A DNA stretch of 64,000 bases from positions 1 through 64,000 of the forward strand of contig CAKJVC010000095.1 of the NCBI GenBank assembly GCA_918026815.1. The letters run 5' to 3'. The translations under genes were made by a program, and so were the position numbers. The notes beneath the pieces are model-generated. The model saw only the letters and a list, made by a program, of their open reading frames with translations, was not told where the DNA came from and did not search any database. Origin of the DNA: Chalara sp. BL73. Its lineage: Eukaryota; Ascomycota; Leotiomycetes; Helotiales. Positions 1-10,858 of the stretch are shown here, piece by piece (within the stretch, counting starts at the first letter, position 1; every line of letters starts with the position of its first letter).

Positions 1-2
1 AA

Positions 3-1725
3 CCTGACGGGCAAAATATCGCCTTTATTTCCGACCGCGGCGAGGCAGGCCAAACCTCGGCGCTTTACCTACTTTCCGTTTCCGGTGGCGAAGCGTATCC
101 TATTACCGAAGCCAAGAATAGAAGGAGACATTACGGGGTTCAAGTGGGACCCGAGCGGGAAATACATCGCGTTCACGAGCGCTGATGAGATTCGGGAAGA
201 GAGGAAGAAGAAGGAGGATGTGCGGGATGATGTTGTGGTGTATGGAGAGCATTGGGCGTATCAACGCTTACGGGTCGTGCATGTGGCTACACGGGAGGTC
301 TCGGTGCTGTTTAAGTTGGATGCACATGTGAATGAGTTTGCGTGGAATGGAGAATCGAGCGAGATAGCTATTATCACGCAATCGCTGCCGGGGTGGAACT
401 CGTCATTGGAGGGCGTGAGCTTTTCGACAGTGTCTTTGATTTCTGGGAAATCATCTCTTATTTGTAAATTCCCAGGCCAGGCTAGTGACCTTCTCTGGCA
501 TAAGAAAGACCTCTTTTTCGTCGGCGGTGTGCGGCCGTCCAAAGCTACTACGTCGAGGATGGTATATAAGATCCGCCTCGGAGGTAAAGAAACTATGTGG
601 ACACGATACGCGTACGGAGAAAAGAACGACGTCTTCCGGTTCCGTGTTGCTGGAGACGCGGTCTACGTACAAATCATGACTGGACTCACTGATCAGATCC
701 ACGAGCTTTCATCCCAAAAAACCATTTACGACAACGAGCACACGCTTGATTCCTGGGATATCTCTCTTCGCGACGGTAATGAGGAAGAAAGGGTCCTTTT
801 GGTATTCACGCGAAGCACTATCGGCGAGCCGGCAGAAGTATATTCTTACTCTGACGGCAAGCCTTGTCTACTATCGCAGCACGGCCGAGCGCTGTTAGAC
901 CCAGACCTCAAACCGCAGCCTTTCTACGCCTACGCCGACAATGGCACGAAGCTAGACGGCATCTTCACTACACCCTCCCAGCACAACAGCACCCACGACC
1001 GCTCCAAACCCTGGCCAACATTCGTCGACGTGCACGGTGGCCCGTACGGCCGCGCCGTCAACGCCTTCTCCTCCTCGAGCTTTCATTGGACACCCTGGCT
1101 CCTCTCCGCCGGGTACGCGGTGCTCGCCCCTAACTATCGCGGCGGGATGGGCCGGGGAGACGCGTTCGCCAGCGCTGCCGAGCTGGGGATGGGCAGGTTA
1201 GACTATGACGACATAGTCACGCTCGTGAAGGCCGGGATCGAGAGACGCCTCGTCGATGAGCGGCGCGTCGTGATCGGCGGGTGGTCGCAAGGCGGGTTCC
1301 TCTCGTACCTAGCCAGCACACGAGCGTCAACCTTTCCTTTCCGCGCGGCGGTCTGCGGCGCCGGCATTACCGACTGGGATCTCATGATCATGGCTTCCGA
1401 CATCCCCTCCTTTGAAGTGGAGCTCATAGGCAAGGCGCCTTGGGAAAAAGGGGCGAGGGAGTCACGGGATCGGCATGGGTATCCAATTTGGCATCTTTCG
1501 GACGAGGAAGGGGAAGCGAGGATGCCGGTGCTGATTTTGCATGGGAAGGAGGACGTTCGGATTCCGGTGGCGCAGGCGTTAGCGTTTCACATGGGATGTT
1601 TGCGGCTGGGGGTTCCAGTTGAGATGGCGATTTATCCGCGAGAGGGACATCAGATTAAAGAGAGATTGCATCGGCTGGATATGTTAAAGAGATTGAGGAG
1701 GTTTGTTGATTTGCATTTACGTTAA
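3..1725 (+). CDS. S9-family (DPP5/acylaminoacyl-peptidase-like) serine peptidase, 5'-truncated by the window, apparent frameshift
   Basis: C-terminal part of a prolyl-oligopeptidase-family hydrolase, which cleaves peptides with a beta-propeller plus alpha/beta-hydrolase fold. Seen: the nucleophile elbow GGWSQGG (Ser codon near 1284), then LHGKEDVRIP with the catalytic Asp and REGHQIKE with the catalytic His, in the correct order and ending at a normal stop. The propeller continues upstream, but in another frame. Positions 3 to about 110 read PDGQNIAFISDRG and SGGEAYPITEAKN in frame 3, whereas from about 130 the conserved ITGFKWDPSGKYIAFTSADE is in frame 1. No intron could fit between them, so a one-base frameshift lies at about 108-126. 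Either the allele is broken or this is a sequencing error; the intact remainder and triad favour a recent event or an error. No ATG lies near the 5' end, so the true start is outside the window. Confidence 0.8.
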   Translation, partial: LTGKISPLFPTAARQAKPRRFTYFPFPVAKRILLPKPRIEGDITGFKWDPSGKYIAFTSADEIREERKKKEDVRDDVVVYGEHWAYQRLRVVHVATREVSVLFKLDAHVNEFAWNGESSEIAIITQSLPGWNSSLEGVSFSTVSLISGKSSLICKFPGQASDLLWHKKDLFFVGGVRPSKATTSRMVYKIRLGGKETMWTRYAYGEKNDVFRFRVAGDAVYVQIMTGLTDQIHELSSQKTIYDNEHTLDSWDISLRDGNEEERVLLVFTRSTIGEPAEVYSYSDGKPCLLSQHGRALLDPDLKPQPFYAYADNGTKLDGIFTTPSQHNSTHDRSKPWPTFVDVHGGPYGRAVNAFSSSSFHWTPWLLSAGYAVLAPNYRGGMGRGDAFASAAELGMGRLDYDDIVTLVKAGIERRLVDERRVVIGGWSQGGFLSYLASTRASTFPFRAAVCGAGITDWDLMIMASDIPSFEVELIGKAPWEKGARESRDRHGYPIWHLSDEEGEARMPVLILHGKEDVRIPVAQALAFHMGCLRLGVPVEMAIYPREGHQIKERLHRLDMLKRLRRFVDLHLR

Positions 1726-3200
1726 TGGGGAGGTGTTGATTTTGGGAGTGTGGAGTAACAGTACATACTCATCAGTCGTAAGAGCTCTGCAGCGCTATGT
1801 ACAGGAAATTCGTTAGATTGAGCTAGTTCCCTATTTGAAATGTCGTGTATGGTTTTACAAGTGTGCAATAAAAGCTCAAATTGTAAATATGATTTGTTCG
1901 TACACACCTATAATCGCGAGGCAGCACTCGTAGGCTGATCTTCCGACAACAGCTTTACTCCAAAGCAAAGCCCTTTGCCTAAACTCCTTCAAAAGCGACA
2001 GATTCCCCATACAACATTCGCCAATGAGCTTATATGTCTTTTTAGACATTTCCCTTAGTATGAGCGCCTCGTTGGGGGTGGGTCAAAACCAGTATATCCC
2101 CGCTGAGTCACACAAAACCCCCTGTTAAACGAGCGTTCATAGGTGATTTTATCACCGAATGAGTTGTAGAATAGGGCTTAAAATTCTGATTGTAGAGCTA
2201 ATAGAATCTGTCAGGAATCAGCTTACGTAAGTAGGCTAAGGAGCAGGAAATCTCTTACCCATATATTACGGCTGATAACCGTAGAGAATAGATCATTTGT
2301 AACGATCCTAATAAGCCCGTATTCTATTGTTGTGATACCCTCGCTGATCCCCCCATTGATTCCCTAGTTGAGAGATCGTATATCTAACAAAGGGGGTCAT
2401 GTCCTGATCCCGGTGATCTCAGATTACTATGGACATCTTTGAAAATAAATATTCTGATAAGTTTTAATTAATTTAATATTGTAGTTGAATAACCGTGGTT
2501 TTTGTGGTGAAGTCCTGGTTGGGTGTACATTCGCTTGCCTGTATCGTTCGCTTATCATATATGTCAATAGAATTACTAAAAAGTCGCTTAACTTGTAGTT
2601 TGGAAAAGGCAGAAATATACGTGAAAGGACAGCCGAAACACTATATGGATCTAGTGGGTAGCTAATATACGCTATTGTATTGCTATAACACATGTAGTAG
2701 TGTCCCATTTATTTGCCAGTGCAAGATGCGACACACTACACTTGCTTCGCAGCATATGACGTGCATTCAATAAGTCCCCCGTGGAATTGCACCTATCACA
2801 ATAATTCCAGAAAGCCATGCCTCTATGCATATGGAAGCCCAGTAATGCATGGAAGCGCTGTACGTAAGCTTTGAGGTAATTGTCGCAAATGATGTCACAA
2901 TTTCGCACGATTCCTTCAGCTCGCGATGATCAATGCTTATTTCAGGACAATCATCTGCGCGATCAGCTTCATAAAGCTGAAACTGAAATTTGGCAGGAAA
3001 ACGGACACACCGCAAGTCTTCTTAGTCGTAAAACATAAAAAGAGGCGGACTATTCGTCGAGGAGAGCCAAATCTGCTCCCATTCTCTTTACACATATTGT
3101 TCAGCAGACTCGACAGCTATTTTATTAGATTGACAGTTCAAATACTTTTACCTCTTCAATCAGGATTATATAACATTGTTTCGCCACGTTTACACTAAAT
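1726..3200. other. Intergenic, AT-rich, no gene seen
   Basis: No reading frame here has recognisable protein content. A short perfect hairpin (ATGTCT-TTTT-AGACAT) lies at about 2033-2048. The last few hundred bases are the leader and promoter of the BNR-repeat gene. Confidence 0.5.
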
Positions 3201-4196
3201 ATGTCTTTGGCCGGCGCCCCTATCACTTTCAGTCAAGAGCGTGGGAGCGACTACCCCCGAGCCATTGTAACAAGCGACGGGAGCCTCCTCGCCACCTATG
3301 CATGCAACGACGGCACGACTGCTAAGATTGTCACCAAAACGGGCTCAATTCAGGGCGCAGGCTGGACGGCCGCAGTCACTGTCATATCCTGGGACGCCAA
3401 AAAGGCCCAGCTGAAAAATCCCTATCTCCTCCAAACATCGTCAGGGGCCTTCCTCTGCGCCTACCTGCTACGACTGATAAACGACGACGGCAAACCCTGG
3501 CAATTCAACCTTGATATCAGCCAGAGCGACGACGGCGGCCAGTCCTGGTACAAGATCGGCTCCATTGTTAGCGAGCGGCCCGGCCATGGCATCCAAGGCG
3601 AATGGGAGCCCTTCCTACGCGAATCCCCCGGCGGGACGCTGCAGGCATACTACTCGCACGAGTTCAGCCCTTCGGACCAAGACATCGTCTTCCGCACCTC
3701 GAGCAACGGCGGCAAGACCTGGGGCGCCCTCGTCACCATCGCCGGCGCCGGCGCCACCAACGTGCGCCCCGGCATGCCGCAGGTGTGCAACCTCAACGGG
3801 CAGAGGAATCTGTTGATGGTCTACGAGAGTAATGCCGGCGGCCACTTCAAGGTGTGGGCGCAGACATCCGCGGACGGCGGCAGCAGCTGGGAGAAACCCC
3901 ACATTATCTTTGACCCCGGCCAAGGGCAGGCAGGCGGTCCGGGCCTCGCGCAACTCCCAGGCCTTCTTGTCGTGAGCTTCATGACGAATCAGGATCAGCC
4001 GCATCAGCCCTATAATGATGTGGCGAACCTAGATATGAAGGTCATTGCCAGTGGGGATGGTGGCGCCACGTGGAGTCAGCCAGTCAAGGCTCTCTCCCAG
4101 GCCGGCTGGGGCGGTGTGACGGCGGTCGAGGGGGGGGTCCTAGTGCTAGGCGCGACGAGCCAGGGGACGGCGGTCCTGCAAAAGGTCACTTTCTAG
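3201..4196 (+). CDS. BNR/Asp-box beta-propeller protein (sialidase / GH93-like superfamily)
   Basis: Intronless 331-aa protein. Seen: four Asp-box signatures of the S-x-D/N-G-G-x-[ST]-W type at residues 109-116, 167-174, 223-230 and 284-291, regularly spaced as in a six-bladed sialidase-type propeller. Families with this fold include exo-alpha-sialidases and GH93 exo-arabinanases, which release terminal sugars. No signal peptide is visible at the ATG at 3201 (MSLAGAPITFS), and the DNA just upstream does not extend the frame, so the protein may be cytosolic or use an unconventional route. The coding part is clearly GC-richer than its flanks. The fold is secure, but the substrate cannot be assigned from sequence alone. 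No operon-like partner lies next to it. Confidence 0.8.
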   Translation: MSLAGAPITFSQERGSDYPRAIVTSDGSLLATYACNDGTTAKIVTKTGSIQGAGWTAAVTVISWDAKKAQLKNPYLLQTSSGAFLCAYLLRLINDDGKPWQFNLDISQSDDGGQSWYKIGSIVSERPGHGIQGEWEPFLRESPGGTLQAYYSHEFSPSDQDIVFRTSSNGGKTWGALVTIAGAGATNVRPGMPQVCNLNGQRNLLMVYESNAGGHFKVWAQTSADGGSSWEKPHIIFDPGQGQAGGPGLAQLPGLLVVSFMTNQDQPHQPYNDVANLDMKVIASGDGGATWSQPVKALSQAGWGGVTAVEGGVLVLGATSQGTAVLQKVTF

Positions 4197-5602
4197 GTTA
4201 TCTCCTATCGAGATATGTTAGAGCGTGGAATGGGAGAAATGGATGTCGTTTCGTTCAGGGGTCGTGGTAAAGAATGGGGGTTTGTCAAATTGTATATGTT
4301 GCAACGTGCGAAAGGGGGGATCGCATGGTCTGGAAATTGATTCTTATACCAAACATGGCCTTGCTCATATTGTAGAGAGGAACATGCTTGAAACGCAAGA
4401 ACAGTAACAGTATCTAGCACGCAACTAAGGAGTAGTATAAACGTAGCATATTCGGGCGTAGGCCGAATCTTTCGCGATATATCGTCAATAGAATAGAATA
4501 TATATATAATTGTAAAGTGCTTGAATAATAATGTGGTAATTGCGTTTCCATTAGGCGGGTAATATCCAAGTAATGTGCGACATTGCCTGTCCGCTTGCGA
4601 TACAAGGGTTGGTAGTTATAGGGGTAGCATTTTGGAGTTCCGGTTTAAAAAATGTTGATAATTATATATTCCTAGAAAAGTGACTTATTTTCGGGTGTGG
4701 CAAGTCAGAACTTATCTTAGTGTAACAACTCAAGGCGAACAGGGATCTCGATCCGTAGATCTCAGGAAGGAGGCCTCAAAAGTATGAACAACTACCAATT
4801 GTTATAACGAAAAGAACAAGTTACAGATAGAAGAAGGGAAGGAAAGCAGCGCTTTATATACAGAAGACTGGCCAAGGGGCCAGCGTAAGCGAGCCCTGTG
4901 GAGTCAGAGCCGAGCTCCAAGGGGCTCTAAGCGAGATAGGGCCAGGGCCGTGACAGGTATTTGACTGTCGCTCTGCCAGCGCGCAGGCAACCGGGCGGCA
5001 AGTAGAATAGGTTTTGCTTTATGCGAAAGTTTGCAGTCTTTAATTCGAGTTGAAAGGGCCTCTGTTTCGTGTGTTGTACACGACTCCAGCTCAAATTTGA
5101 CTCAATCTCGGCCCTCCAGCGTACGAAACGCCGAAGTTAGGTATTTGATTATTCAGGTCGTCAACACATCATACTACTACTATGAGCTGGGAGCTATAAT
5201 TACCCAAGGACCAGTGTAACATACCTCCCTTAATCGTGTGCCCCCAGCTGTCGCGTGTACTCAACGATACTTAAAACTCAACATATGGCCGACGGATCAT
5301 TTCCGAACTAGAGGAATCTAGCAGCCTCCTTTTCTACTAATTCGTAATAGAAAGAGCATAGACGCGCTATTACCATTGAAAATTGTTGCGCCGCCTTTAG
5401 TAAACTTCATAAATAACACCACCAAGTTAGCCCTGCAGAGATTACTGCGTGGCAGGAGAAATAAACTTGATCAAATGAGTGGGAAGTTTGTAGGATACGT
5501 TATGTACTGAATGCGACCCTGAAGGCAGACTAAACTTTTAATTCCTGTCTACATCTATCCCTAACATCCTGTCAAATGGACCCAGCCCAGCCGTGACTTC
5601 GC
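4197..5602. other. Intergenic, contains an LTR-like element
   Basis: AT-rich spacer. Apart from the LTR-like block at 4721-4955 I see no gene. The reading frames here are short and lack family features. Confidence 0.5.
4721..4955 (-). mobile_element. Possible solo LTR (TGTCAC...GTTACA when read on the minus strand)
   Basis: The 235-bp block has the TG...CA ends of a retroviral-type LTR, is GC-richer than its surroundings and, on the minus strand, has a TATATAAAG box in the middle. The flanking pentamers (CTTAG and GGTAT) do not match, so a target-site duplication is missing and the ends are uncertain. It resembles in form, not in sequence, the better supported LTR at 48802-49063. Confidence 0.4.
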
Positions 5603-6415
5603 TTACAAAACAAGCTGCCCACTGTTGGTATCGATCGAGGTTCCTGTTACATTGTAATCTCTCATGCAATATATATACGCCTCTGCAACATCTTCTGGCT
5701 TGCCAATGGCTCCCGTCGCCGTTTGCGCCGTCGTGAGAGCGACCAGCCTTTCTTTTTCCTCTGGTGCTTTTGTAAACCAAAAAGATTGGAAGGTTTCTGT
5801 GTTGACTACGCCGAGAGCGACGACATTAACGCGCAATGGCTTGAGGTCGAGCGCTAAGGCTCTGACCAAACTCCGCAGACTGCCGGTTACCATGGTAAGA
5901 ACGGGCCAGTTGGGAACAGGTCGTAGCTCAGCAGTTCCAGAAGTGAAAGTTATACTGGAGGCTGGACCGGGGGCAACATGCTTTGCGGCGTGCTTCGCGA
6001 GAAGTATAGCCGCAAAAGACCGAACTAGGAAGCTGTTCCTGATATACGCCAAATCGATACTTTCGAGGGCTTTGGGGACAGGCGCGTCTCCTGCTGTGTA
6101 AGCAATGTGGTCCAGCTTGTAAGCGCCATTAGAGGTAGCGGCGTTAAAGAGGGCTACAATGTTATCCTCAAGAACATCCTCTTGAGCCAGGTTACAGGCG
6201 AAACCACTAATGCGGGAAGCCTTCGATGGATAGGAGCTGCGCAGGCGGGCGATAGAGGCTTGGACACGAGCGGTGTTTGAGCTGGAGATGATGATGGCAG
6301 CCACGCCTTGCTCAATACTCGCTTCAGCCACAGCGTAGCCAACGCCAGCAGAGCCGCCAATCACGAGCACACGACTACCCTCGAGCTTAGATCCGTATTT
6401 AACTTGATCAGCCAT
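5603..6415 (-). CDS. Atypical short-chain dehydrogenase/reductase lacking the catalytic Tyr
   Basis: 270-aa, single-exon SDR starting MADQVKYG at the ATG at 6415; an upstream in-frame extension exists but has no ATG-led homology. Seen: the cofactor-binding motif GGSAGVG near the N-terminus, a long central Rossmann domain, SSITFTSGTAEL where the catalytic Ser strand lies, and RALALDLKPLRVNVVALG after the active-site helix. The usual YxxxK is missing: the helix reads PVLTMVTGSLRSLVRAL, with neither Tyr nor Lys in register. Known: some atypical classical-like SDR subfamilies keep NAD(P) binding but lose the Tyr. The protein may therefore be a reductase with altered chemistry or a non-catalytic binder. 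The ORF itself is intact. It lies outside the 8.7-32 kb cluster and its promoter lacks the TGACTCG motif. Confidence 0.85.
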   Translation of the reverse strand: MADQVKYGSKLEGSRVLVIGGSAGVGYAVAEASIEQGVAAIIISSSNTARVQASIARLRSSYPSKASRISGFACNLAQEDVLEDNIVALFNAATSNGAYKLDHIAYTAGDAPVPKALESIDLAYIRNSFLVRSFAAILLAKHAAKHVAPGPASSITFTSGTAELRPVPNWPVLTMVTGSLRSLVRALALDLKPLRVNVVALGVVNTETFQSFWFTKAPEEKERLVALTTAQTATGAIGKPEDVAEAYIYCMRDYNVTGTSIDTNSGQLVL

Positions 6416-7154
6416 TTTCGTTTGTATAATCAGTATGCCTCGGAAACCGTGAGAATTTTCCAGAGGTTGTGAATTGGATAGGGTAAATTGTACTTGATAT
6501 TTAACAACTAGAAGTAGCGATATGACTGTTAGCATGTTTTTCTTAAGTAGTTACGATTCAGTTTACTAATGCCCTTAAGGATTAGCGTGGATAATGTACA
6601 TGAAAATTAAGTGACTTGACTACTCTCCTTTCAAAATATTGACGGTACCTGACCAGTGTTGCAATACCTATGCAGCTTACCAGTGCTCATAGAGGAGAAA
6701 AGAATCTGGAGCCGGATGTCTCCTGCATTCGGGGACGGAGATGGTATCCTCAGACCGTGATGATTCGTGCCTCAAAGTGTCAATCGATGTCTTTCTCGGA
6801 GCTATGGTGACTATATCCGTACCCCATGGCAATTACCTTTAGGAGGGACGTATGTACTGTAGAAAGATGATTCAAAGTAGCTTTGTCAGTTTTCCGGATG
6901 TGATTGCGACCCGTGCTAAGTCCGGTCTTGGCGTCAAGACAAATGACTTGTCCTCTCGTTCGGTCTTGTAGTGCCAAGGCATATATACTTTGCTTTCCTC
7001 GGCTCGCCCACCAATTAGACATTTTGTTTTCTCAGCATAAATTCGTCTCGCAAATCTTTCACCACATTGACAAATCTAAGGAAGAGCACAAGTCCTAGTT
7101 CCAATAGGCGCAGGCGCAAAATTATCTGGTACGCCATTCTAACAACCGATCGAA
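6416..7154. other. Divergent spacer between the SDR and HAD genes
   Basis: Leader and promoter region for the two divergent genes. No further coding signal was found. I did not see TGACTCG here, unlike the promoters from 11 kb onward. Confidence 0.4.
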
Positions 7155-8110
7155 ATGCCTTTTGCTAGCCCAAGCTTTTCTGCTCCTGCCCAGGAAGTGA
7201 CTTTCAAGGGCCTCCTTTTCGATATGGATGGAACGATAATCGATACTACCAGCGCTGTCGAGAAGCATTGGCATTCGTAAGGCGACATCCCCAAAGAAGC
7301 ATTATGATCCACTTCCCGTGTCTGACGAGGCGAACTAGCATCGCGACAGAGCTGGGCATAGACCCAAAAGTAATCTTGGAAACGTCACATGGCCGTCGAA
7401 GTATCGATGTGCTGAGAATCATCAGCCCGGAAAATGCCAACTGGAAATGTAAGTCCGACCTACGCTGACTTTCTTCTTTGAATTGGAAGTATAGAGTAGT
7501 TTCCAGTCTTTATGTCATTGCACGAGTTCTAGCCTGCTCGCCGTCAGCGTTCTACGCTTCGCGCAGTCGCAGTAGAAGCACTCAGCCGCAAACATCCAAG
7601 GCGAAAGCTGACAATGTCATAGATATCAAGCATGTGGAAGGGCTGATCCCTGTGCTCTACGGGAACGATGCAGCGGAAATTCCAGGCGCGAAAGCGCTAT
7701 TGGACGCTGTCCTTGAAAAAAGCGTTCCATGGGCTATCGTCACTTCAGGAACATCACCTTTAGTCAGCGCCTGGCTGAAAGTGATGAACCTGCCATTGCC
7801 AGAGAACTTGGTCACGGCTGAAGATGTAGAGAATGGCAAGCCCGATCCGACATGTTACTTGATGGGCATGGGCAAATTGGGGCTGAAAAGTGGGATTGAC
7901 ACCCTAGTCCTCGAAGACAGTCCTGCAGGCATCAAAGCTGGAAAAGCAGCTGGATGCAAGGTTTTGGGACTGGTGACCAGCCACACAGTTGAACAAATCA
8001 TTGATGCAGCACCGGACTGGATCGTGCAAGATCTGAGAAGCGTCAGGATAATTGATTTTTCGGACCAAGGTGTCAACATCGAGATCTCGAATGCATTGGC
8101 TTTGACATGA
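7155..8110 (+). CDS. HAD-superfamily sugar/glycerol phosphatase (GPP/DOG-like)
   Basis: Three exons (7155-7276, 7339-7448, 7623-8110) give 239 aa, the usual length for fungal DL-glycerol-3-phosphatase or 2-deoxyglucose-6-phosphatase-like enzymes. Seen: HAD motif I DMDGTIID at residues 23-30 (nucleophile Asp23), motif II in IVTSGTSP, the KPDP lysine motif and motif III LEDSPAGIKAGKAAG. The exon junctions restore the family sequence (SIATELGID, HGRRSIDVL, NWKYIKHVEGLIP). Both introns have good donors and CTGAC-like branch sites. Known role: removal of phosphate from glycerol-3-phosphate or small sugar phosphates in the cytosol, often in osmoadaptation. Substrate choice within the family is not readable here. 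The gene converges on the CoA ligase and shows no sign of belonging to that cluster. Confidence 0.88.
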
Positions 8111-8697
8111 ATACGTCCGACGACGCTAGTAGACCTTATAGTCACCTCTACATTAAATTGGGCATAGCATAGATCGATAGATGAAATTTTGAGAAAGCCC
8201 TTAACAACGAAAGCCTGATCAGGGAAGCGTGATATATATGGCCGTCTTCGTTTTGGTTTAAGGCGTTCCGTTTTGGCGAAGAGAAAAATTGGCTTACTAC
8301 GCCCCAGACAGCTCCATTGAAAAAAAAATCAGCACTCAACACAGTGAACTCAACACAGCGAGGGCCAGCCTCCGTAAATTCAAAGCTTTAGGTGGATGAG
8401 TCGACAGGCTGAACTCCTATCGAAGCTTCTTCCTCTTGACGACTGAGCCACTCCGGCACACTGGTGAAGACGTATGGAGATAAGTCAGGAAAAAATTATG
8501 CACTACCACATTTTCAGATTAAGGCACCTCTTCCACATGAAGAAACACGCGAAAAATTGAACATCACGATGGATAGTGTCTAGGCTAGGACCCAAAAAGA
8601 AAAACCTGTTTGAAAAGCAATCCCACAAAAGTGGAGCATATATAAACTTCACGCTGACGCGAGGCTCTGCCTGGAGAAAGTGTTTCGGGATGTCAGC
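8111..8697. other. Convergent 3' spacer
   Basis: Lies between two convergent genes. It probably holds both 3' untranslated regions; no coding signal was seen. Confidence 0.4.
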
Positions 8698-10858
8698 TCA
8701 AATCTTGCTCAACTGAGCCTTTTTCTTCCTCTCTTGGTTTTCTCTCTCCCTTAGCACCTTCCTCAGGATCTTTCCGGCCGGGCTCTTTGGTATCACATCT
8801 ATGAATTCTATTCCGCCATCCAACCACTTAGCACGCGTGCACGCTTTTTTCACGAAATGTTGCAGGCAGGTTGCTGTCTGCGCGTCGGTCGGCGTGCCCG
8901 GGGCCACGACGATGTAGGCTCTGGGTAGTTCTCCTGAGTAGTCGTCCTTGATCCCGATCACTGCCGCATCCTGCACTACGGGGTGACCTAGTAGGATATC
9001 TTCTAGCTCTGCGGGCGCAACAGCCGTGCCTCGCACCTGGCGATCATTTCAGCACGCTGGCAGAACACTGCAGAATAATTATGGAATCTCGGAATCCGGG
9101 AAAGGATAACGAAATACGCTAAATACGTACCTTGATCATTTCCTTGATTCGGTCATGGATCGTCACTAATCCTTCTTCATTGATGGACCCTAAATCTCCT
9201 GTACGAAGGTAGCCATCCGCGCCAAAGCTCTCTTTCGTAGCAGCCTCGTTGTTGAAGTACCCCATGCTGATTTGGGGGCCTTTGGCCCAGATCTGCATGT
9301 TTTGTGAGACTACATAACAGGGATTGGGGTTTATTCTACAAGGGCTGCAAAACCAAATTGGGATTTCAAGAACCGTAACGTACCTCTCCGGGCGTGTCGA
9401 TGCCTAGCTCCTCGCCAGAAGCTGGATCTACAACTTTCAAAATGGTATTTGGCACCGCTACCCCGACCGTGTGCGCGAACCGGGGAGAAAGAAATCTAGG
9501 CGGCGTGGATGTGATACAAGAAGTGCTCTCCGTCATTCCCCAACCTTGTTTGATACCAGCGGATGGAAAGGCTGCGGCAAGTCTCTGGATGATCTCTGGT
9601 GCAAGAGGCGCTGCCCCTGTATTAAATTGAGTGATGTGATCAAGCTTGTATTGTTTTACTCTCGGTTCGTTGACCAGTCGAATCAAAATTGCTAAATTGG
9701 TGTTAGTTTCGATGGAAAAGTGACACCCGCAGGAGTGACACGCAGGTCATGCGCTCTGAGGAGTACTTGCGTGGTACAAGCCATAATTCGCCGGCTTGGT
9801 ATTTTACAATCGCCTCTAGCATATTTTTCATTTCGAACTTTTTCATAAGTATAACGTTTTGGCCACTGTGCACCGGAAGGATCATAATTTGAATTAGCCC
9901 AGTTACTAAATGACAGCGTAAGTCAATTTGTTGTGATTTCATAAACGGAGATGTGATCCTACTATGAAACAGAGGGAGTGGTGAAAGTACTGAGGTGGAA
10001 GGACCCTCTCTCCTCAGGCTTTTCATTTGACAGCATTGGGAGATTATATTTTTATGAGAGATCATTACCTGTGGTAACATATCAGCACCCGATCAACATA
10101 ATAGCCTGGGAATACTTACTGCTTTTGGTAGCCCTGTTGTACCAGAACTAAAACAAAGAAGCGCACACACATCCACCGTAGTCTGGCCTTTCCGTAAAGT
10201 CCACTCTGGGATTTGTGATTGCCTAAACCGCTTTCCTCGATCTATCAAATCAGGAATATTTTGGTGTCCTCCGGGTACCCTATCTATGAAAACAATTTGT
10301 TCTTTTGGTATTGAGAGGTCTGCAGCTGCATTGCACGCAGTCGGGAATGATGTGCGGTCAACAACAATTAATTTAGGAGCGGCGATCTTTAATAAATTCT
10401 TCATCTCTTGCAATGTGCAGTTTGGCGAAGCGCCAGACACGATAGCAGCTAATTGGAGTTGCTGGTAAGCTCAAGGCAAGGGACAAGCATCCAAGGCACT
10501 TTAGCTTACCTATCCGGAGCCCAGCAAACATTATCACTGGATACCAGACGGAGTTGTGTGTGAAGAGCATGATGCGATCTCCTTCCGTAACATTATGGCA
10601 GCGTGATAAAACGGTGGATAGGTATGTGGAATAAGCTTTGCAATCGCTGTAGCTCGCACCTTCACCACTCTCGGCGTCGTAGAAGCCCTGTCCAGCGTGC
10701 GTGCTGTGAGTGGCAGCAGAGGAAGAACCGAACAGCCATGACCAGAGTGGTTGACCCGCGGGAACTATACCAGTCAGCGGCCGCCTGTCATTGCTGGGTG
10801 GCTGGTTATTAGAAAGAGTGGTACCTTCAATCGAGGGCTCTGGAGATAAATGCAACAT
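8698..10858 (-). CDS. Peroxisomal 4-coumarate-CoA-ligase-like acyl-CoA synthetase (ANL superfamily)
   Basis: Seven exons, listed 5' to 3' on the minus strand: 10858-10510, 10448-10120, 10068-9963, 9905-9771, 9691-9384, 9292-9131, 9036-8698, giving 575 aa. The frame closes across all six introns. Seen: the AMP-binding P-loop SSGTTGLPKAV, then PLPLFHITGLIQ, GWGMTESTS, YLRTGDLG and the C-terminal PKSPAGKILRKVL with the catalytic Lys. The last residues are SKI, an accepted type 1 peroxisomal targeting signal. Known role: ATP-dependent conversion of a carboxylic acid to its CoA thioester. Inference: it loads an acid released by the cluster's monooxygenase and hydrolase steps into peroxisomal beta-oxidation. 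Intron 4 (9692-9770) has a GC donor (GCAAGT). The gene is divergent from the bZIP gene, and the shared promoter carries a TGACTCG palindrome. ATG 10858 is the first in-frame ATG. Confidence 0.9.
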
